A stretch of DNA of 64,000 bases from Ectopseudomonas chengduensis (GCF_900102635.1 NZ_FMZQ01000015.1:62001-126000), one strand, 5' to 3'; positions 42,329-52,022 are shown, numbered from the stretch's first letter. Numbers and translations are program-made. Notes: generated by a model not told the origin, from the sequence alone.

Positions 42329-44809
42329 ATGATTATTCAAAACGGCGTCCACACGCCGAAGGGTTCGCTTTGCCCGGAGAAAGGCACTGCCGACCTACAA
42401 GGCATTATTGGGCCAGTCGCCAACCTGCTGCTGGGAGATCCCAATGCAGCACTCAGTAAACCTACCGAGCTGCGTTTCGGCTCGCATGGGTCGCTTGCTG
42501 TGGATCTGGACAAGGGTGTCTGGCACGACCACGAAGAGGGCATCGGCGGCGGCGTGCTCGACTTGATTTCAAGAAAGACTGGCATCACCACCCGCGCCGG
42601 GCAATTGAGCTGGCTGGAGAAAAATGGACTGAAAGAACAGAAGCTGACTCAAAGTCCTGCAAGTCCTAAAGTCCTGGTCAAGCCGCAAATCGACACCACC
42701 TATGCCTACAAGGACGAGGAAGGCCGGCTGCTGTTTGAGGTAGTCCGGTTCGAGCCTAAAGACTTTCGCCAGCGCAAGCCGGACGGCAAAGGCGGCTGGA
42801 TCTGGTTGGTTAAGGACGTGCGCCAGGTTCCCTACCATTTGCCGCAACTGATCGAGGCGAACCCTAGCCAGTCGGTGTTCATCGTCGAAGGCGAGAAAGA
42901 CGTGCTCCGCCTGGAGTCACTTGGCCTGATTGCTACCTGTAACGCAGGCGGCGCCGGAAAGTGGCCGGACGAACTGAGCAAACATTTTGCCGATCGCCGC
43001 GTGGTCATCCTGCCCGATAACGACGAGCCTGGGCGCAAGCACGCCGACAAGGTAGCGCACGCGCTCGGCATAGTCGCGGCTGATGTGCGAGTGCTTTGTC
43101 TCCCTGGCCTGTCTCCTAAGGGCGACGTGTCCGACTGGCTTGATGCAGGCGGAACTGTCGAGCAGCTTCTCGAACTGGTGGCAGCGCCCGGCAATCACTT
43201 GCCCGAGGATGACGGGCCTACCGAGCAACACTTCGAGCCAGGCGACGAGGATGACGAAAAGCAGAGCCAGGCGTCGCTGCTGGTCAAATTCGTCGAGCAG
43301 CGCTTTGAGCTGTTCCACGACTCGAACAAAGACGTGTTTGTCCGCGACCGCAAGACCGGAGAAGTCCGCAGCCTGCCCAGTCGGCAGTTCCGCGATTGTC
43401 TGGTGGCTGGCTTCTACATGGACACGGGCAAGGCGCCCCGAGACCAGTCTATTCGCGAGGCAATAACCACCCTGGCCGGGCTTGGTCGGTTCCACGGCGA
43501 ACTGCGTTCTGTTCACCTGCGCACGGCAGGCGGCAATGGAGAGTATTGGCTCGACCTGGCCGCCCCTGGCAGCAGCCGAGCCGTTCGACTTCGCGCTGGG
43601 CATTGGGAGATCGTCGAGGAAGTCGATATCGCCTTCGTTCGCCCCGAGTCTATGCAGCCGCTACCCGATCCTATCCCCGGCGGGTCTATCGACGCGCTGT
43701 GGAAGGTCGCCAACGTGCCGCAGGGTTCCCGCCTGCTGGTCCTGACGTGGTTGATTGAATGCTTGCGACCGGAGACACCCTTTCCGGTAATGGAGCTGCT
43801 GGGCGAGCAAGGGAGCGCCAAGAGCACGACACAAATAGCCTTGCGCCGGCTGATCGACCCCAACGCCTGCGACCTGCGCGGGGCACCCAAGACAGTCGAG
43901 GATGTTTTCGTATCGGCCGGAGCCTGCGCAATGGTCAGTTACGAGAACATTTCCCACCTGCCGGCACCCATGCAGGACGCGCTTTGTGTGCTCGCCACCG
44001 GAGGCGGATTTGCCAAGCGCAAACTGTACTCAGACGCCGAGGAGAGCGTCATCACCGTCAAGCGCCCGATCATTCTCAACGGCATTTCCGCCGCTGTGAC
44101 TGCACAGGATCTTGTGGACCGCGCCATTACCATCGAGACGCCCGTTATCACCGAGCGCCAGGAAGTAACCGGCCTGTGGCGTGAGTACGAGGAGAACCGT
44201 GCTCACCTGCTGGGCGGCCTGCTGGATATTGCGGCAAAGGCGCTGGCAGTTCTGCCGGACATGCGCATCACCGCCGATGACCGTCCGCGCCTAGTCGAGT
44301 TCGCACTCCTTGGAATGGCCGTCGCGCAAGCTGCCGGACACGCCCCCGAGGATTTCATGCGGGAGTTCGGCGCAAGCCGGCAAGAGAGCCTGGCGCGCAC
44401 TATTGACGCAAGCCCTGTTGCGGCGGCTGTGGTGGACATGATCGAGGCGCGTCCGCAAGGCGTGACAGCACCAGCCAAGGAGATCTTGCTCACCCTGGAA
44501 CAGTACCGCCCGACCGGCTGCGACTCCTGGCCGCGCTCCCCCAAAGGGCTTGGCGACGCACTACGCCGAGCCGCACCAGCGCTTCGACAGTTGGGCATTG
44601 ACTGCAAGTGCTTGGGCAAGATCGGCGGCGCGGTTAAGTGGGAGATCAAAAGAAAGCTACCGAAGCAAAGTCCTGCAAGTCCTGAAGTCCTGCAAAACAC
44701 CCCAACAGCAGCCAAGCAGCAGGACATTAGGACATGCAGGACTTCGAGTCGGGACTTATCCCCCACCGAGACTCCCGAGTTCGACGATGCCGACGCGGAG
44801 GTTTTCTAA
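42329..44809 (+). CDS. Toprim-domain primase/helicase (P4 alpha-like replication protein)
   Basis: The 826-residue protein is the replication engine of the island. It has an N-terminal zinc-free primase-like region, a Toprim domain (VFIVEGEKDVLRLESLGL and VVILPDNDEPGRKHADKV, about residues 190-250), and a C-terminal ATPase with Walker A LLGEQGSAKSTTQIALR (about 490). In P4-like islands such proteins let the excised circle replicate. The peptide QSPASP(K/E)VL appears twice, encoded by a 26-bp DNA repeat. The gene's last bases overlap the next start. Confidence 0.85.
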   Translation: MIIQNGVHTPKGSLCPEKGTADLQGIIGPVANLLLGDPNAALSKPTELRFGSHGSLAVDLDKGVWHDHEEGIGGGVLDLISRKTGITTRAGQLSWLEKNGLKEQKLTQSPASPKVLVKPQIDTTYAYKDEEGRLLFEVVRFEPKDFRQRKPDGKGGWIWLVKDVRQVPYHLPQLIEANPSQSVFIVEGEKDVLRLESLGLIATCNAGGAGKWPDELSKHFADRRVVILPDNDEPGRKHADKVAHALGIVAADVRVLCLPGLSPKGDVSDWLDAGGTVEQLLELVAAPGNHLPEDDGPTEQHFEPGDEDDEKQSQASLLVKFVEQRFELFHDSNKDVFVRDRKTGEVRSLPSRQFRDCLVAGFYMDTGKAPRDQSIREAITTLAGLGRFHGELRSVHLRTAGGNGEYWLDLAAPGSSRAVRLRAGHWEIVEEVDIAFVRPESMQPLPDPIPGGSIDALWKVANVPQGSRLLVLTWLIECLRPETPFPVMELLGEQGSAKSTTQIALRRLIDPNACDLRGAPKTVEDVFVSAGACAMVSYENISHLPAPMQDALCVLATGGGFAKRKLYSDAEESVITVKRPIILNGISAAVTAQDLVDRAITIETPVITERQEVTGLWREYEENRAHLLGGLLDIAAKALAVLPDMRITADDRPRLVEFALLGMAVAQAAGHAPEDFMREFGASRQESLARTIDASPVAAAVVDMIEARPQGVTAPAKEILLTLEQYRPTGCDSWPRSPKGLGDALRRAAPALRQLGIDCKCLGKIGGAVKWEIKRKLPKQSPASPEVLQNTPTAAKQQDIRTCRTSSRDLSPTETPEFDDADAEVF
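42651..42676 (+). repeat. AAGTCCT heptamer cluster A inside the primase gene
   Basis: Three AAGTCCT units in 26 bp. The same 26-bp arrangement, with one base changed, recurs at 44667-44692. Confidence 0.55.
44667..44744. repeat. AAGTCCT heptamer cluster B, direct plus inverted copies
   Basis: Three direct AAGTCCT/GAAGTCCT units at 44667-44692, followed by inverted copies: AGGACAT twice from 44721 and a perfect inverted 9-mer GCAGGACTT at 44736-44744. This could be an initiator-binding array (ori/crr-like) inside the gene's 3' end. Confidence 0.5.
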
Positions 44810-45105
44810 TGGCCGCCATCGACTTCCTGAGCAGCCGGGGGTTCAGCGTAAAGGCCAAGGATGGGCGCCTGATCGTTTCCCCATCCAGCAAGCTGACGCC
44901 AGACCTACGGCAGTACATCAAGCGCAATCGCCTGGTGCTGATCGCAGAGGTCGCCGCCAACGATGGCGAGATGCGGCGCACCGCCTGGGACGTGCTCATA
45001 CCCAGCGGGGAGAAGTGCCGCATGGTCGGCCAGCCAATGACCTATTCCGAAGCTTTAGCCGCCGCTCGCTGGCGCTGGCCTAACGCCGACATCTTGGAGA
45101 ACTGA
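44809..45105 (+). CDS. Small unknown island protein
   Basis: The 98-residue protein begins AAIDFLSSRGFSVKAKDGRL, resembling the short N-terminal TubC-like docking fold (SPSSKLTPDLRQYIKRNRLVL), and ends with a basic tail. It overlaps the primase gene by one base. Similar small proteins are often found behind island primases; its function is not known to me. Confidence 0.6.
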   Translation: MAAIDFLSSRGFSVKAKDGRLIVSPSSKLTPDLRQYIKRNRLVLIAEVAANDGEMRRTAWDVLIPSGEKCRMVGQPMTYSEALAAARWRWPNADILEN

Positions 45106-45109
45106 AACC

Positions 45110-45706
45110 ATGAATATCATCCGCACCCTGGCCGAGATCGGTCTCAAGCCAACCACTACGGCTCGCGACACCCTGACCATTGCTCGGCGCGTCTGTCGGA
45201 GTATGTGCGAAGCCCGTGCCCAGATATGCGCCGAACGTCGGGAGCTTCGACGCCAAGCCCGCAAGCTGCGCCAGTTCGAGCCGTTCACCAAGCTGGCCGC
45301 CGATACGATGGAAGAACAATCACGCGAGCATCGCGCCGCTGAATGGGAGAGCCTGCGCCTTGTGCTGCTGAGTTATGGTCGGCTGATCGTGTTGGACCAT
45401 GACGGTATCGCTGACGCCCTGGGCTTCGAGGCGCTGGCCGATCTGCTGAACATCAACCGCGCGGATCGTGAACGCGCGCGGCGAGAAGGCTGGCGCACCC
45501 TGTCCCACTTGGTGGCCGTTCACGATCTGGAAAGCGGCTCCGAACGCCGGAGCGCTAAATGGGGCGCAGGAAGCCCGCTGTACGAGGCTGCCTTTCTGGC
45601 AGTTGCTGAGTTCATCCACATCACACCCACGCACCTGCTGCCCGACCCGTTCGCGCCCGGCGCAATGTTTGGGCCGAAGGCAAAGGTGGCGTTGCGCTTG
45701 GTCTAG
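45110..45706 (+). CDS. Unknown island protein
   Basis: The 198-residue protein is arginine-rich, with a helical N-terminal part (RRVCRSMCEARAQICAERRE) and an IADALGFEALADLLNINRADRER segment (shown as IADALGFEALADLLNI) that might be a helix-turn-helix. No family is recognised. It starts 4 bp after the preceding gene, in the same operon. Confidence 0.6.
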   Translation: MNIIRTLAEIGLKPTTTARDTLTIARRVCRSMCEARAQICAERRELRRQARKLRQFEPFTKLAADTMEEQSREHRAAEWESLRLVLLSYGRLIVLDHDGIADALGFEALADLLNINRADRERARREGWRTLSHLVAVHDLESGSERRSAKWGAGSPLYEAAFLAVAEFIHITPTHLLPDPFAPGAMFGPKAKVALRLV

Positions 45707-45778
45707 CGACAGCGTGCCCCTAAGAGCCGATCCGTATCAGCATCACTGGCCCGATCAATGAAAAGCCTGGAGAAACCC

Positions 45779-46384
45779 ATGGAGCAAAACCTGCGAATTG
45801 AACTGCGGCATGGCGAAGCCACAGAGCAGGCCTTGGCCCGCACCGTGACCAGCCCCGAGTGCCTCAGTGCGTCGGTACTGACGATCTGCCAAAACATTCA
45901 ACACACGCAGATCAACGAAATGATCGCGGAGCTTAAACAGCAGACGGCTGCGGTACAGAGCAATGACCTGTCGCGGGCAGAAGGCATGTTGATTGCCCAG
46001 GCCCATACTCTGGACGGCCTGTTCGCCAGGCTGACCAGCAATGCGCTGACCAGCACCGATATGGACAAGCTGGAGCGTTACATGAAGCTGGCGCTGAAGG
46101 CGCAGAATCAGGCGCGCGCCACGCTGCAAACCTTGGGCGAACTCAAGGCACCGAAACAGGTGGCCTTCGTGAAGCAGGCCAACATTGGCAATCAGGTACA
46201 GGTGAATAACGACGGTAGCCCTGCGCGCTCGCGCGCGAAGAAAAAACCAAAAGCGCCAAACGAACTATTGGAGGTGGAGCATGGCGAGCGGTTGGACGGC
46301 CGAACGGCGGGCGCGGCAGGCGGAGCTGATACGCCAATGGCAACCCTGGAAACACAGCACCGGACCGACCAGCGTCAGCGGTAA
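45779..46384 (+). CDS. Unknown conserved island/phage-type protein
   Basis: The 201-residue protein has a helical core (LTSTDMDKLERYMKLALKAQ) followed by KAPKQVAFVKQANIGNQVQV and ends with NELLEVEHGERLDGRTAG. This composite is common in proteobacterial phages and islands but has no assigned function. I start at 45779 because GGAGAA sits 6 nt upstream; an ATG at 45758 is an alternative. The next gene overlaps in another frame. Confidence 0.65.
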   Translation: MEQNLRIELRHGEATEQALARTVTSPECLSASVLTICQNIQHTQINEMIAELKQQTAAVQSNDLSRAEGMLIAQAHTLDGLFARLTSNALTSTDMDKLERYMKLALKAQNQARATLQTLGELKAPKQVAFVKQANIGNQVQVNNDGSPARSRAKKKPKAPNELLEVEHGERLDGRTAGAAGGADTPMATLETQHRTDQRQR

Positions 46385-46490
46385 AGCGCGGGCGTCACGC
46401 AATGCCGACAAAGGTGGGACCAGAGCGCAGATACGGGAACTGGCAGCGCTGCTCAGGGAGCTGGAGCACTGGCGGCGGGAGCAACTGTAG
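46281..46490 (+). CDS. Small phage/island-type protein
   Basis: The 69-residue basic protein begins ASGWTAERRARQAELIRQW and contains PWKHSTGPTSVSGKARASRN, a conserved small phage-type motif seen in many islands. GGAGGTGG lies upstream of the ATG. It overlaps the 3' end of the previous gene in a different frame, so both are likely real. Confidence 0.6.
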   Translation: MASGWTAERRARQAELIRQWQPWKHSTGPTSVSGKARASRNADKGGTRAQIRELAALLRELEHWRREQL

Positions 46491-46566
46491 TTGTTGTTCA
46501 GTTCTTCGAGCTAAAACGGCAAAACTTGACTAGCCAACTGGCGGCGGCTCAGCATCCGGAAATGCT

Positions 46567-47064
46567 ATGAAAGGAAGGTTCAAGAGAATGGATGCAGAGC
46601 TGATTATCAATCTGTGGGCGCTGTATGACGCCTCAACCGGCACCGTCTATGCCCTGGCGGGACGGGCCTACAACATTGCCGGCACCGATAAAGCGAAATT
46701 GGATTTCCTCAAGATGGCTGCCCGGACGGACTATGTGACGGCGAAGCGTTATCGAGTGCCGGATCGGTTCTGCATTGTGTTTCCCGATGGGCAAGAGCAC
46801 AGGTGCGTCACCTACCTGAATGCAGTATCTGACCCGAACGCCCAACTGTTCGAGCAGATATTCAAAAACATTGAAGCCGATCTGCCGCCCTTGCCGCGCT
46901 TCTCTGGTGAGGATGTTTCTTATGTTTCGCAGCGAATTTCTGATGATCCACTCTGCGTTACAACGGTGCTCTATGAAGATGGCGCGGGAAACATCAGGCC
47001 AGTTGTAACCGATGAGGATCGTGCCTGGATCGAACAGCACCAGGCGCGTTTTCATGGTTACTGA
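46567..47064 (+). CDS. Unknown island protein
   Basis: The 165-residue protein is probably soluble, with FPDGQEHRCVTYLNAVSD and PRFSGEDVSYVSQRI, no family recognised. An ATG at 46588, with AGGAAGG placed 9 nt upstream, may be the real start. It is the last gene of the left module; base use is less biased than in the nos genes that follow. Confidence 0.55.
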   Translation: MKGRFKRMDAELIINLWALYDASTGTVYALAGRAYNIAGTDKAKLDFLKMAARTDYVTAKRYRVPDRFCIVFPDGQEHRCVTYLNAVSDPNAQLFEQIFKNIEADLPPLPRFSGEDVSYVSQRISDDPLCVTTVLYEDGAGNIRPVVTDEDRAWIEQHQARFHGY

Positions 47065-47101
47065 TGCTCTCGTGCCTCCGGCATCAGCGAGGGGCGTCAG
47101 T

Positions 47102-47353
47102 TCAAACCTGTGAAGCAGGCTCCCAGCGCGAGAGATGATGGCGGCAATGCTGATATCCATCGCCCGAGAGGTACAGGTGCTGGGCAGCCAGGGCCAGATC
47201 ATCGGCGAAGCTGTTGATCCGGAAAGAGCCTAGGCGGCGTTTGAGCTCGGCGCCGATGATGGTGCGGACGTTGTACTCTCCGTCCCGGGCTGGGGTGTCG
47301 GGCAGTATGGTGGCGGCGGGGTGTGCGTACCCTGAAAGCGGGGTGCGTCCGGT
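47102..47353 (-). pseudogene. Protein-coding remnant without a start
   Basis: The minus-strand frame from 47353 to the TGA at 47104-47102 reads ILPDTPARDGEYNVRTIIGA, then ELKRRLGSFRINSFADDLAL and HRHHLSRWEP-like text in one continuous coding-looking frame, but there is no start codon and a stop lies directly upstream. It appears to be the C-terminal piece of a broken gene. The rest of the 660-bp gap up to nosR (47354-47727) shows no other gene. Confidence 0.4.
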
Positions 47354-47610
47354 TTAGGCTGGACGAGATTTTCGTGTCCAACAGGGTATTGGGTGTTCGA
47401 ACAGATCTGTTTCATAGCCATTTCACCGTCGCTAGATCCGCTGGCAAACAACATTATGGTGTCTGGGTGCAACCGCGGCCTACCTGACGCCGCCTGGACG
47501 GAAGTGAACGACGGTGATGCGGGCGGCTCCCCAGGCGGCGCCGCTTCGGCCGGGAGACAGTGCAGAGGATATCGTCTAGGCTGAGTCTTACGTGACTAAG
47601 CGGCACGGCA

Positions 47611-47624
47611 TTGACTTGGCGCAA
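47611..47624 (+). promoter_or_regulatory. FNR/DNR-like box upstream of nosR (weak)
   Basis: TTGACTTGGCGCAA fits the TTGAY-N4-RTCAA consensus except for two bases in the right half. It is 103 bp upstream of the nosR start, a distance compatible with activation by an anaerobic regulator (Anr/Dnr). Confidence 0.45.
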
Positions 47625-47727
47625 TGAAACAGCTCCCAAGGACGTGAGGTTGATCAGCGTCAAGGATGGCTTGGGGCGACATCCCTAACATGGCGACTAC
47701 ATCCAGCAGTGGAAGTAAAGTAAATCA

Positions 47728-49905
47728 ATGAAATCCCTAGGTTTTGCAGTCGTCGGCACCTCGCGCCGCTGGGTAGCTGGCTTTACGATCCTCCTGGCTT
47801 TGATGTTCTGTGTATCCGTGGCACAGGCAAAAGAGTACGAAGCAGAGCAGCAACGCATCGAGTTGCTTTTCCCGAAAGTCACCGAAATTTCCGAGCCCGA
47901 GGGCGAGTACCAGGTGCGCACCCTTGCGGACGGGGTGGGCACGATCTACGGGTACGCCTTCCAGAGCATCAACGTCACGGACATGCCGGCCTACTCCGGC
48001 AAGCCGATCAACATGCAGATCCTGCTCGACCCCAAGGGCGTCATCGTCGATGCCTACATGCTCGAGCACCACGAACCCATCGTGCTCATCGGTATTCCCG
48101 AGCAGAAGGTTCACGACTTCAACGCCAACTACAGCGGCATCCACGTCGACCAGCGCGTGGTAGTCGGTCGTTCCAGCGACAAGAGCGCGGTCACGGTCGA
48201 CGCCGTTACCGGCGCCACCGTGACCGTGATGGTGATCAACGAGATCGTCATGCGTGCGGCCCATACCGTGGCCGTGGATCTGGGGCTGGTCGAGGCGGGC
48301 GCCACCGCGCGACCCAAGCCGGCGCTGGTGCGCGAGGACGTCTTCCAGCCGACCAGCTGGACCGAGCTGGTGGGCAATGGCGCCATCCGTCGCATGCACC
48401 TTACCCGTGGCCAGGTCGACGATGCCTTCAAGGGCACCGAGGCCGAGGGTGTCGACGTTGCCGCAGCGGAGCAGCGCGACGAGACCTTCATCGATCTCTA
48501 CGCCACCCATCTGAACCCGCCCACCATTGGCCGCAACCTGCTGGGCGAACGTCAGTACAGCGAACTGATGGAGAACCTCAAGCCGGGCGAGCACGCGTTC
48601 GCGGTGCTGGCCAACGGCGAATACTCCTTCAAGGGCTCGGGCTATGTGCGCGGTGGCATCTTCGATCGGGTGCAGTTGCGCCAGTTCGGCGACACCATCA
48701 GCTTCCGCGATCTGGATTTCATCCGCCTGTCCGACGTTTATGCCGAGGGCATGCCGGACTTCTTCGAGATGGCGATCTTCACCGCCCGTGAGCAGTACCG
48801 CTTCGATCCGGGCTCGCCCTGGAACCTTGAGCTACTGGTGCGTCGCCAGGTCGGTCCGGTGGAGAGCATCTTCACCAGCTTCGAGATGCCCTATCTGTTG
48901 CCCGAAGAATATTTCGAGCGTCCGCCGCTGACCGCCGAGGAACAGGCCGCCATCGACGAGGCCAACCGCCCGTTGTGGGTCAACATCTGGTACCAGAAGA
49001 GCTTCCAGATCGGCGTGATCCTGGCCGCCCTGACGCTGCTGACCGTCATCCTCTTCATGCAGGACAAGTTCGCCAAGCACCCCAACTTCCTGAAAATGCT
49101 GCGCCATGGCTACCTGGTCTTCACCGTGGTGTTCATCGGCTGGTATGCCTTGGGGCAGCTGTCGGTGGTCAACGTACTGACCTTCGTTCATGCGCTGGTG
49201 CAGGACTTCCGCTGGGAGTTGTTCCTGACCGACCCGGTGATCTTCATTCTCTGGGTGTTCACCGCCGCGAGCATCCTGCTCTGGGGGCGTGGCGTGTTCT
49301 GCGGCTGGTTGTGCCCCTTCGGTGCGCTGCAGGAACTGATCAACGAAGCCGCGCGCAAGCTGAAAATTCCCCAGTACGACGTGCCCTTCGCCGTGCATGA
49401 GCGGCTCTGGGCCATCAAGTACATCGTATTGCTGGTGCTGTTCGGTATCTCGCTGGAATCCATGATGCTGGCCGAGAAGGCTGCCGAAGTGGAGCCATTC
49501 AAGACCGCCATCACCCTCAAGTTCGACCGTCAGTGGTGGTTCGTGCTCTACGCGGTGGCATTGCTGGTGATCAATATATTCACCCGCAAGGTGTACTGCC
49601 GTTACATCTGCCCTCTGGGTGCAGGGCTCGCGATCACCGGTCGCTTCCGGCTGTTCGATTGGCTCAAGCGGCGCAAGGAGTGCGGCAGTCCGTGCCAGAT
49701 CTGCGCCAATGAATGCGAGGTGCAGGCGATTCATCCGGATGGGCATATCAACCACAACGAATGCCATTACTGCCTGGATTGCCAGATGACCTATCACAAC
49801 GAGAACAAGTGTCCGCCGCTGATTGCGAAGAACAAGCGCGCCCGGCGTGACAAGAAGGCCCCAGCTGCACCGCAGTTGATCCCCGTGCAAGTGGTGGAAC
49901 CCTGA
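47728..49905 (+). CDS. nosR: NosR, membrane FMN/iron-sulfur protein required for N2O reductase
   Basis: NosR passes electrons to, and supports expression of, N2O reductase. The 725-residue protein has a signal peptide (FTILLALMFCVSVAQA), a periplasmic FMN-binding domain with the covalent-flavin Thr in DAVTGATVT (about residue 155), several membrane helices from about residue 425, the cysteine motifs CGWLCPFGALQEL and CRYICPLGAG, and a C-terminal 4Fe-4S cluster set (CQICANECEV and CHYCLDCQ). Length matches the family. nosZ follows after 73 bp. Confidence 0.97.
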   Translation: MKSLGFAVVGTSRRWVAGFTILLALMFCVSVAQAKEYEAEQQRIELLFPKVTEISEPEGEYQVRTLADGVGTIYGYAFQSINVTDMPAYSGKPINMQILLDPKGVIVDAYMLEHHEPIVLIGIPEQKVHDFNANYSGIHVDQRVVVGRSSDKSAVTVDAVTGATVTVMVINEIVMRAAHTVAVDLGLVEAGATARPKPALVREDVFQPTSWTELVGNGAIRRMHLTRGQVDDAFKGTEAEGVDVAAAEQRDETFIDLYATHLNPPTIGRNLLGERQYSELMENLKPGEHAFAVLANGEYSFKGSGYVRGGIFDRVQLRQFGDTISFRDLDFIRLSDVYAEGMPDFFEMAIFTAREQYRFDPGSPWNLELLVRRQVGPVESIFTSFEMPYLLPEEYFERPPLTAEEQAAIDEANRPLWVNIWYQKSFQIGVILAALTLLTVILFMQDKFAKHPNFLKMLRHGYLVFTVVFIGWYALGQLSVVNVLTFVHALVQDFRWELFLTDPVIFILWVFTAASILLWGRGVFCGWLCPFGALQELINEAARKLKIPQYDVPFAVHERLWAIKYIVLLVLFGISLESMMLAEKAAEVEPFKTAITLKFDRQWWFVLYAVALLVINIFTRKVYCRYICPLGAGLAITGRFRLFDWLKRRKECGSPCQICANECEVQAIHPDGHINHNECHYCLDCQMTYHNENKCPPLIAKNKRARRDKKAPAAPQLIPVQVVEP

Positions 49906-49978
49906 GCGCGCCACTGCGAGCCGCTCGAAACTGGTTGTTAGACCTGTGTTTGAAGACGTCCCAAAGGAGCGAAACCCC

Positions 49979-51889
49979 ATGAGCGACAAAGATTCCAAGA
50001 ACACTCCGCAAGTGCCCGAGAAACTCGGCCTGAGCCGCCGCGGCTTCCTCGGCGCCAGCGCAGTCACCGGTGCCGCCGTTGCTGCCACGGCTCTCGGCGG
50101 CGCGGTGATGACCCGCGAATCCTGGGCACAGGCGGTCAAGGAGTCGCAACTGAAGGTTCACGTTGGTCCTGGCGAACTGGACGAGTACTACGGCTTCTGG
50201 TCCGGCGGCCACCAGGGCGAGGTGCGTGTACTGGGCATTCCGTCCATGCGCGAACTGATGCGTATCCCGGTGTTCAATACCGATCCGGCCACTGGCTGGG
50301 GTATCACCGATGAAAGCAAGCGCATCATGGGCAAGTACTACCCGAACGGCGACTGCCACCATCCGCACATCTCCATGACCGATGGTAAGTACGACGGCAA
50401 GTACCTGTTCATCAACGACAAGGCCAACAGCCGCGTCGCGCGTATCCGTCTGGACATCATGAAGACGGACAAGATCACCACCATCCCCAACGTCCAGGCG
50501 ATCCACGGCCTGCGTCTGCAGAAGGTGCCGTACACCAAGTATGTGTTCTGCAACGCCGAGTTCTTCATCCCGCATCCCAACGATGGCACCAGCTTCGACA
50601 TGGATGGTGACAACTGCTTCACCATGTACAACGCCGTCGATGCCGAGAGCATGGAAGTGGCCTGGCAGGTGATCGTCGACGGCAACCTCGACAACACCGA
50701 CATGGACTACACCGGTCGCTTCACTGCAGCCACCTGTTACAACTCGGAAAAAGCCCTGGACCTGGGCGGCACCATGCGCAACGAGCGCGACTGGGTCGTG
50801 ATCTTCGACGTGCATGCCATCGAGGCCGAAATCAAGGCCGGCAACTTCATCACCCTCGGCGACTCCAAGGTGCCGGTGGTCGATGGCCGCAAGAAGGATG
50901 GCAAGAACAGCAAGGTCACCCGCTATATCCCGGTGCCGAAGAACCCGCACGGTTGCAACACCTCGCCGGACGGCAAGTACTTCATCGCCGCCGGCAAGCT
51001 GTCGCCGACCTGCACCATCATCGCTATCGACAAGCTGCCCGACCTGTTCGCCGGCAAGCTGAAGGATGAGCGCGACACCGTGGTCGGTGAGCCGGAACTG
51101 GGCCTTGGCCCGCTGCACACCGCCTTCGACGGCCGCGGTAACGCCTACACCACGCTGTTCATCGACAGCCAGCTGTGCAAATGGAACATCGAGGAAGCCA
51201 TCCGTGCCTACAAGGGCGAGAAGGTCAACTACATCAAGCAGAAGCTGGACGTGCACTATCAGCCGGGCCACAACCATGCTTCGCTGACCGAGTCGAGCGA
51301 AGCCGACGGCAAGTGGGTCGTGGTGCTGTCCAAGTTCTCCAAGGACCGCTTCCTGCCGGTCGGCCCGCTGCATCCGGAGAACGACCAGTTGATCGACATT
51401 TCCGGCGACGTGATGAAGCTGGTGCATGACGGCCCGGCCTTCGCCGAACCGCACGACTGCATCATGGCCCGTCGCGACCAGATCAAGACCAAGAAGATCT
51501 GGGATCGTAACGACCCCTACTTCGCCGAAACCGTCGCGATGGCCAAGAAGGATGGCGTTACTCTGGAGACCGACAACAAGGTCATCCGCGACGGCAACAA
51601 GGTCCGCGTGTACATGACCTCGATGGCGCCAAGCTTCGGCATCCCCGAGTTTACCGTCAAGCAGGGTAATGAAGTCACCGTGGTCATCACCAACATCGAC
51701 CAGATCGAGGACGTGTCTCACGGCTTCGTCATGGTCAACCATGGTGTGAGTATGGAAATCAGCCCGCAGCAGACCTCGTCCATCACCTTTACGGCCGACA
51801 ATCCTGGGGTGTACTGGTATTACTGCAGCTGGTTCTGCCATGCCCTGCACATGGAAATGATGGGTCGCATGATGGTGGAAAAGGCCTGA
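49979..51889 (+). CDS. nosZ: Nitrous oxide reductase, periplasmic
   Basis: NosZ reduces N2O to N2. The 636-residue protein has a twin-arginine signal (LSRRGFLGASAVTGAA), a seven-bladed propeller with CuZ histidines (e.g. NGDCHHPHISM near residue 118), and a C-terminal cupredoxin with the CuA motif CSWFCHALHMEM. The ATG at 49979 has AAAGGAG in front of it. It is clade I (Tat-exported), which fits nosR, nosDFYL and tatE around it. A GC hairpin follows the stop. Confidence 0.98.
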   Translation: MSDKDSKNTPQVPEKLGLSRRGFLGASAVTGAAVAATALGGAVMTRESWAQAVKESQLKVHVGPGELDEYYGFWSGGHQGEVRVLGIPSMRELMRIPVFNTDPATGWGITDESKRIMGKYYPNGDCHHPHISMTDGKYDGKYLFINDKANSRVARIRLDIMKTDKITTIPNVQAIHGLRLQKVPYTKYVFCNAEFFIPHPNDGTSFDMDGDNCFTMYNAVDAESMEVAWQVIVDGNLDNTDMDYTGRFTAATCYNSEKALDLGGTMRNERDWVVIFDVHAIEAEIKAGNFITLGDSKVPVVDGRKKDGKNSKVTRYIPVPKNPHGCNTSPDGKYFIAAGKLSPTCTIIAIDKLPDLFAGKLKDERDTVVGEPELGLGPLHTAFDGRGNAYTTLFIDSQLCKWNIEEAIRAYKGEKVNYIKQKLDVHYQPGHNHASLTESSEADGKWVVVLSKFSKDRFLPVGPLHPENDQLIDISGDVMKLVHDGPAFAEPHDCIMARRDQIKTKKIWDRNDPYFAETVAMAKKDGVTLETDNKVIRDGNKVRVYMTSMAPSFGIPEFTVKQGNEVTVVITNIDQIEDVSHGFVMVNHGVSMEISPQQTSSITFTADNPGVYWYYCSWFCHALHMEMMGRMMVEKA

Positions 51890-51900
51890 CGGTCGACAGT

Positions 51901-51924
51901 GGGGCGAGCGGATTCCGCCGCCCC
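51901..51924 (+). terminator. Hairpin after nosZ, second hairpin before nosD
   Basis: GGGGCG-A-GCGG-ATT-CCGC-CGCCCC forms a strong stem 12 bp past nosZ; there is no long T run. A second hairpin CAGCCGGC/GCCGGCTG lies at 51971-51990. They may trim or weaken read-through so that nosZ mRNA exceeds nosDFYL mRNA. Confidence 0.5.
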
Positions 51925-52022
51925 GCATTTGTGGCCTGCGTTGTGTCAACCAGACAGGCCGCAGCTTAACCAGCCGGCGATTGCCGGCTGTTCCAACTGT
52001 CTGATCCCGGGGAGGTAGCGAT

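Noticed and set aside
49748..51949. A 733-codon minus-strand frame opposite nosZ
   Set aside because: Antisense shadow of nosZ; no signal, domain or start site support.
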